From Siphlonurus alternatus (taxonomy: Eukaryota > Arthropoda > Insecta > Ephemeroptera > Siphlonuridae), in contig OX463778.1 of the NCBI GenBank assembly GCA_949825025.1, forward strand, positions 37,649,194-37,713,193: a DNA stretch of 64,000 nt, written 5' to 3'. The notes beneath the pieces were generated by a model, which saw only the letters and a program-made list of their open reading frames with translations, was not told where the DNA came from and ran no database searches. Of this stretch, positions 56,785 through 64,000 are shown piece by piece; the stretch's first letter is position 1, and every line of letters starts with the position of its first letter. The translations under genes and the position numbers were made by a program.

Positions 56785-58796
56785 AATCAATAGAAAATAA
56801 ATTTAAAATCCATAAAGATAAAACTTATAGATCTAACGACATTGTCGTCTTTATACGTCGTCGCTTATTGTAACTTATTTCATTTTAATACCCTTTTGTA
56901 AATTGCAACATCAGCTGGGGATTCGAGGTACTGTACTACATAGATAAAGATATTATAGATGTGTTAGTATATTGTACAGTTTTTGGATTACAATCGAAAC
57001 ATGTCACATAGTTTGGGCTTTGAGTTTAATTATCATGCCTTGAAATATCATTGTGTGTATCTTAAATATTTTAAATTACTTAAACTTGATAACACTTCTG
57101 CAATCTTTAATTGGATTTTTTAATACTGAAGAATTTATGCATAAAAGATAAAAAGATGAATGTTCCAATCCTTGACATAAATTAAATTTTTTACTGAACA
57201 GTCACAGGAAAGACATTGCTTGAAGAACTCTATATTCGTGTTCAGCATTCATTAATTAAAAAGTAGAACTTTTTTTTTACATATAATATAAAATACAATA
57301 TATAACTTGATACTTAATTTAAACATATAATATATATATGTTATGCACTTTTGCTAAGAGAAGAAGAATAAATTACACGCATGGCAAGCAGTGATATTTT
57401 TTTGCCACTACAGCTGCATGAGCATAAATTTCATTGTACTTGATACCATATAATGAAAGAGATGTCTATAACGTATCGTTTGCTGAACTGCTGCTTGTTC
57501 CAAGACGCCTACGCAATTTACTGCATTGTTTTTTTTTAATGTATACAATCGATGTTGTATAATATATTTTATATAATGTTGATTCGTGTCCAATTAAAAG
57601 CATGCAACATCATACCCTTTTATGAGCCACTTTATGAATGAATAAATCAACCAATGAACAAAAAACAAGCACTGTACATATAGGTACATGATTATATTTT
57701 TTTGTATATATTTATATTAACAAGAAACTTTTATTTTATAAGTATTTATTTAAGTGTTGGGTGCGTTATGTTATTCAGGTTATTTTATAATAACATTTAA
57801 AACATATATTGCTAAATAAATGCAAAGAATTTTGCAGATTCTAAAGTATATGGCGTGAGGGTAAATTACAGTTATAAAAATATTACAACTTTTCTTTAAT
57901 AAACATTCAGGATATCCTGTTGATATTGTATGTTTAAAAAGATGTCACCATTATGGTTTACATTCAGTTTTATGCATGGCATGGTAATAATGAAGAAAAA
58001 GTTGTAAATATCGATTGTTTGGGTACACGGAGAAAAATTTTATAGTTGTAAATTTACCCTTTCTTGAATCCTATATCATATAGATTTATAATTTTATAAA
58101 CTTTAAATATCGTGGTATATATTTTGTTATTATACGAGGAGTCGAATAGCAACATCAGTAGGTATTAACAGGAGGCAATATTGCCTCAAAATTACATTCA
58201 CAGTATTTCTTTCCGTGTACGGTTTCCCTTATGTTTTAGTTAAAATACCCACGCTGTGTTGGAGTATATTATGCTTTAGTCTGTTGTCACGCAAAGCTAA
58301 TTTAAACTCACTAAACGTCGAGAGTTTGTTTATGTTCGTACCCTCTGCCTAGTTATGTAGACAAGGGTATTTGCTAGTAATATAAAGTCGATTTTCCTAT
58401 AGTATAATACATGTTAGTAGTCCATCAAGGTAAAGTGTAGGTAGCTGTTCAAAGTAATTTATACTGGCTCTATAGTTTTGCCTTACTCTTCTCCATTAAA
58501 TTTCATACTTGTTTCTCTCGTTAAAAATTTAAAGACTGTGTACGTAATAATATATTTTTGCTGTTGTTATATTACAAGTAACTACCCAATCAAAAAAGAG
58601 TATATTTTTTATTGCTTATTTTTTTTAAACCATAAAAGTTACAAATAAAATTATAAAATTAATTCTTGAATTAAATAACAATTGCTTTTATGTTATAACT
58701 ATAATATTGTTAGAAGTTTTCTCATTACATTTTTATTGTTTTTATCCATTCATGTATGACAGTATATAAGTTTTTATTTCAGTGATATAAATATAA

Positions 58797-58977
<181 letters not shown>

Positions 58978-60845
58978 ACATATTGTTTAAATGGATTTCT
59001 TCTTTGAAAATCTAAAAAAAAAAAAAAAAAGAAAAAAAGAAAAGTCCCTGATTGATCACAAGACATTATAATTATGCTCTACATGTCATAATTTCATGAT
59101 AAAAAGATCATAATTAAACATGAAATAACATTAATAACAGTATATTTTATACCTAGAATTTTATTAGTTACGGTTATTAAATTTAATTTTATAATTGTTA
59201 TTTTAAATACTGTTACTCTCTTTATTGACAAGAATAAAAAAAGAAAAAAAAAAAGAAAACATAAGATATTTTAGTATCTAAAGTTGTAATCGTAAATAAT
59301 AGAATTGGCATAAAATGATTGAGAGAAAAGTATTTTATAATTGGTAGATGATATCACTTTACATCATTATATTGCTGTTGATATATTGAATGGTTCAATG
59401 ACCTCTGTTAGCTAGACTACCATGATGATTACCGTGGTGAGGTAGTGTGTGGCGACTGATAATAATGATGTATGCAAATTAACGAATACTGATGGTATAT
59501 ACTATAAGAAGAAGAAGTTTGGGTTATACATTTTGTTTTATGGTGGCATGTTGTAATTGCAGTTATAAATCTGGATTGCTCTGCTCGCTTGCTCTTTGGC
59601 TTGCTGGATGCACTACTATGATGTGGCTATAGTATCGGTATGCACGCAGTGTTTGGCTTATTGCTGCTGCTGCTGATCTATCCAGATTAGACCACCACCA
59701 CCACTACATTAAGAGGCAAGCCTTTACTTTGATGCTTGTGGCTCCATATCAATGTGCTAGCTTCATCTCGAACCTTACAACATTGTAAAATTTATGTATA
59801 CGTAAAAAAAAACTAAAGAACTGAATAGTGCAATATAAACATAGTCGTAAAATAATCTAATCTAAAACTATGTATCTTTTGTACACTCGCTTTTTTATAT
59901 TTTTTTACCTTCGTTCCGTTTTTTTGTTTTGTTTTGTTTTATTTTCTTTGCATTTATGTTCTCTTTATCTTTACCTACAAAACCATTAATTTTATTTTAC
60001 TTTTTTTTTTTTTACTATGCATGGTATTTTTTTTTTTTTTTTTTTTTTTTTAGTGTGATTTACAAAATGTTTAATTTTTATGGTAATTTCTTTGTGAACT
60101 GTGAACTTCATGAAGTCCATAAAAAAGTTTTTCCTCCCTTCAAACGAGACATGTTTAGATTGATGAGACACGCGTTAAAAAAGTTTTGCTATATTTTTCA
60201 CGTATAATTTTTTTTTTAAACAATAATCAAGTACGACTATTGTATAGTTTACTCTATATTTGCGTGTGTAAAATCCATTATATAATTTTTTGCTTTCATC
60301 AATTGAATGATTAAGTGGATTATTATTAAGAGATTTAAATCACTTGATTGAGAAGTAATTGCTAACTTTTATTGTTAGTGCAAACAATGACCCCTCGTCC
60401 ATTTGATGTTTTTTCTACTGGACTCTTGACCCTCCTCTAGCTGATGTTATTGCTGAGAGCCCCCCACTGCATCACTGTTCAAACAAATCCGCAATCACTG
60501 CCTTGCTACTGCAGAATACTCACTCCCGCATCTCAAACAAACCACCCGAATGAAAACAAATTTTTCATGTACGAAATTTTCAACGTCAATGAAAGTGATT
60601 TTTATTTTTTAAATCTTCTTTTCAAACAAACCTATCGTAATCACTTCTTATATATAACATACAGCAAATCTAAAACACGCAATCGTGCAATATAATATGA
60701 ATATATATAAAAAAATAAATCAATATATTATATACATCGTTATATCTTATATCAATATAAATCATGACGATGCTGTAAATTTGATTATACAGTATATACC
60801 AATATATAGGTACTAAATTAAATGTATATGTATTTTTTTTTATGA

Positions 60846-60853
60846 TGACGTCA
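60846..60853. promoter_or_regulatory. Perfect CRE palindrome TGACGTCA
   Basis: Follows a T-run and stands about 80 bp before the island at 60930. Confidence 0.3.
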
Positions 60854-61710
60854 TTTTCTTATAGTAAAGCTTAACATGTAAGTGTCAATCATTTTTGGTT
60901 GAGAGTTTAAAAAAAAAAAGTTTTGCATGCAGTGGTGGAAAGAGAAGAAGGAGGATGAGCTGTCTTGGCTGTCTACATGTACAAAGTAAAGGTTTGCTGA
61001 TGAGAAGATGTTATCAGATGTTGACCGAGCTAAATGACGAGATCCGACCTACACAAAGATATCACACAACATCATACCGAGACTTGAAAACATTGTTGAA
61101 TATATATTCACTACCTACCTGTATTATTTTCTTCTTAAACAGTCTATCAAGAGTATTTCAATAGACTGTAATGGAAAACGAAGTACCTAAGATATATATT
61201 ATTATTATGTACACATACAGTTTTCAACTTTTCAATTTGAAATACCATGCGTGGGTAAACATGCATATTTATAAATCAAGATAACATTTCTATATATATA
61301 TTTAAAACAATATTATATATAATAATATATATATATATTTTTTAATATTAAAACAGTAGTTCATGTTACTATTCAAGTCAATAAATATAATATTAAAAAT
61401 ACTATACATATTGTAATAGAATTTATATCAATAAATATATTATACAGTATATTAAGTATATATTATAGTATACAAATATACCCTCATGTATAATATTATA
61501 CTTTTTACTTTATATTTACATATTTCGTTCAGAATTTCAATGAAAAATTGTATAACTGACGTATAATAAAAACAGCGCTTTCTTGGCAAAGTATTCTAAG
61601 TTTTAGCTTTTGAGATTAAATATGATGATAGTATCAGAATAAAGTGTTGAGAGAGAGAGATGAACTCGTGATGAATATTGCAAAGCTAAGAGGCAAGTGT
61701 GTCAAGGAAG

Positions 61711-61718
61711 TGACGTCA
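61711..61718. promoter_or_regulatory. Perfect CRE palindrome TGACGTCA
   Basis: Inside the island 61670-62090. Confidence 0.3.
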
Positions 61719-62550
61719 TCTTCAGGTAAATATATTTACTTGTATTGCCGGTGTACATAACATTTTTTTTAACCTTTATTATTATTATTATTATTGAACG
61801 TCTGGTTGTCATCTAGATAAGACTCCTAGCTTGCAGTAGTCTGTGCTCCTCTTCTTATATATAAGAGAAGAGGATGAAACGGCTCTTGGCTAATACAACT
61901 CCTTCCTATGTCTGCTGGGTTATCTCTAACAAACAGAGAAGCTTTTGCACCACTGCCTCAAGCTCATATACTACCTGAGACTGTTTTGTTGTGTTCACCT
62001 ATACTGTCGTGTAACACACCAACTTTGTGTGTGTGTGTATACTGACATCACAGATCGGGCCAACAGCTGATGTTGCCGCAATATACAGCGCAATCCTCAC
62101 TCCATTAATAATATTATTCATCACGTCATAATAGAGATAAAAAAAAATGAAATATGTATGTTTAATTGATTAATGTGCCATTTGCATACTGCAGTTTCTA
62201 CTTTATGTTTTGAAAATTCTTGTAGACAGGTACAGGAACAAAATAAAAAAATCTGCCACGCCTCCTCAAAGCTGTCAAATTCCCCTAAAATGGGCGTGGC
62301 TGTCAAGTTGTCGTGACTGCGCCTTCTGCACTCAATGCAGCAGCAGCCAGCAGGTTCTCGATCACGTTTGACAGTCCTCGTTCCGGAGATCAATGTCAAT
62401 TTTCAATGGAAAGAATTATTTGTTTCATTTCTCGCTGCTACTTGATTATACAAAAACAAACGTTCAAAATCGTAACATATATTAATATAATTATGTTGCT
62501 AAGTATTCAAATTTATATATACCTTCATGGCATGATCAAAACAATTTGTT

Positions 62551-62593
62551 TTTTGCAAATATTATTTTTGCAAATATTATTTTTGCAAACATT
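62551..62593. repeat. 15-bp minisatellite, three units
   Basis: Unit TTTTGCAAATATTAT repeated twice exactly and a third time with TTGCAAAC. Confidence 0.8.
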
Positions 62594-63339
62594 TATTCTA
62601 TTCAATATGGTCACTGAAATCATTGCATATTACGTGACCTTCAGTGTGCTTAATTAGATTCAATTAATTTTTGTTAAATATTCAATTTAAAGTTAGAAAA
62701 TATTATTTTAATAAAATAATAAAAATCCTGAAATTAATTTTCTATATATATATTATTATAATAGAAACAAAAATTGTAAATCAACCACCGTGGATTACAG
62801 CATGTGATAACATTATTTATTAAAAAATATCCATGTTCATAAATTTGTAAAGCTTATAGCATATAGGATTAACAAGACCACAAGCTCGTATTTTTTTCTC
62901 TCTTCGTCGAGTATTGTTTAGTTTTACTTTATATACTTTGTATGAGTATACCAATAAATTGCTGTTGTGTATGTGGAAACAGCTTTCATTATAATTTATG
63001 TATGTATATTACCAAATTAACAAATCAAATGTTAGCTTCTATATATAAAATGACAAATTAATGCGGTCGGGAATTGTAACATCTGTAAATGAAGTTTAAA
63101 ATGAAAATAAACAGCCGGGCTTTTTGGCTCACTTTATAATATTATCATGGTCGTCGTCATATCGTGTGTTTCTGTTAACTTACTAAAATTAATATATTAT
63201 AATAATAATGTAACATTCTGCTGTATGGTATATAGTGAGACTTCTGTTTTATTCAAACTCAGAGAAGTGTTAAGTAATATAAACTTAATATTATATGAAT
63301 TTTGCTTCACAACATTTTGTGCTGAAGCAAAATTCCTCT

Positions 63340-63610
<271 letters not shown>

Positions 63611-63611
<1 letters not shown>

Positions 63612-64000
63612 AGTATGATGATGAGACTGAGAATGAATTGTGAAGAGTCTCAAATATATTCAACCCTCTTTACAGTATGCACTCTTAACTCCATCAAGGC
63701 ATATGCATATATCCAAGCAGCAGCAGTAGTGTCTATACTGCCTCCTCTATTGTGAGCCAGTTAACTGCGACATTGTAGTACAGTCGAAGAGGGCGTGAGA
63801 TTATATACTGTGAGGGAGAGTGTATAGTATATACGTGAATTAATACGTCTGTGCACTGCATGTGTAGATTGATTTCTTGAGTGGATTTTTATCGAAGAGT
63901 ATTTGGGATGCTGCTGCTGCTGCTGCTGCTGCATACACTCTAAACATATTGAAATATGTGTGTGATATAAAGAGAAGTAAGAGATTATACGAGTATAAAG
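63611..64000. other. GC-richer right edge, non-coding
   Basis: No gene seen. It contains a (CTG)n tract (eight units, 63909-63932) and GAGA words. Confidence 0.55.

Noticed and set aside
62121..62399. 92-codon minus-strand frame with several Cys
   Set aside because: No regular Cys spacing or known domain; it spans an island edge and ends in A/T noise.

Overview
This window is eukaryotic nuclear DNA. It is AT-rich (roughly 70% A+T by eye), has no operons or dense ORFs, and is full of long A/T runs and (CT)n, (GA)n, (TA)n and (AGC)n microsatellites. Its mobile elements are cut-and-paste DNA transposons and MITEs. Their coding remnants (a mariner-like transposase and an integrase-type transposase tail of the kind databases label KRAB-A domain-containing protein 2-like) fit an arthropod best. 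An AT-rich insect or a copepod-type crustacean is possible. This is an inference from style and remnants, because no diagnostic host gene is present.

The only convincing host coding sequence is one GC-rich internal exon at 37633-37884 (+). It has a pyrimidine-rich 3' splice acceptor, a long GC-rich leader, an ATG at 37809, a 25-codon signal peptide and a GT donor at 37885. It looks like the exon carrying the start codon of a secreted or membrane protein whose other exons lie outside the window. Most of the other ~63 kb would then be giant intron or intergenic sequence. A few weaker coding-like islands are listed with low confidence (23383-23589 minus, 6135-6329 minus, 14353-14415 plus, 19714-20291 minus).

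Layout: 1-37632 is AT-rich non-coding DNA in which short islands of higher GC (150-400 bp) recur every 1-2 kb, with microsatellites between them. 37633-37884 is the exon. 37885-40827 is AT-rich. Mobile DNA is concentrated in 40828-48685: a pair of related MITEs in opposite orientation (40830-41159 and 43093-43356), a 47-bp perfectly palindromic micro-element with an 8-bp target duplication (42738-42784), and a ~4.0-kb foldback transposon (44656-48685). The foldback element has mirror-image arms ending in 15-bp tandem repeats. Its central part carries a decayed integrase-type transposase tail, and it has been invaded by a 738-bp mariner-type element (46297-47034) and a 178-bp palindromic MITE (47135-47312). 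48686-64000 returns to AT-rich DNA with islands and the longest (CT)n and (TA)n tracts.

Two signals are not explained by any annotated element. The full palindrome TGACGTCA (CREB/ATF type) occurs 13 times, about 0.5 expected for this base composition by my own estimate. Clusters of GGTCA half-sites, including a DR5, sit in several of the GC-richer islands. Together these suggest that the islands are regulatory modules of a long-intron gene, or that the motif is part of a dispersed repeat in this genome.
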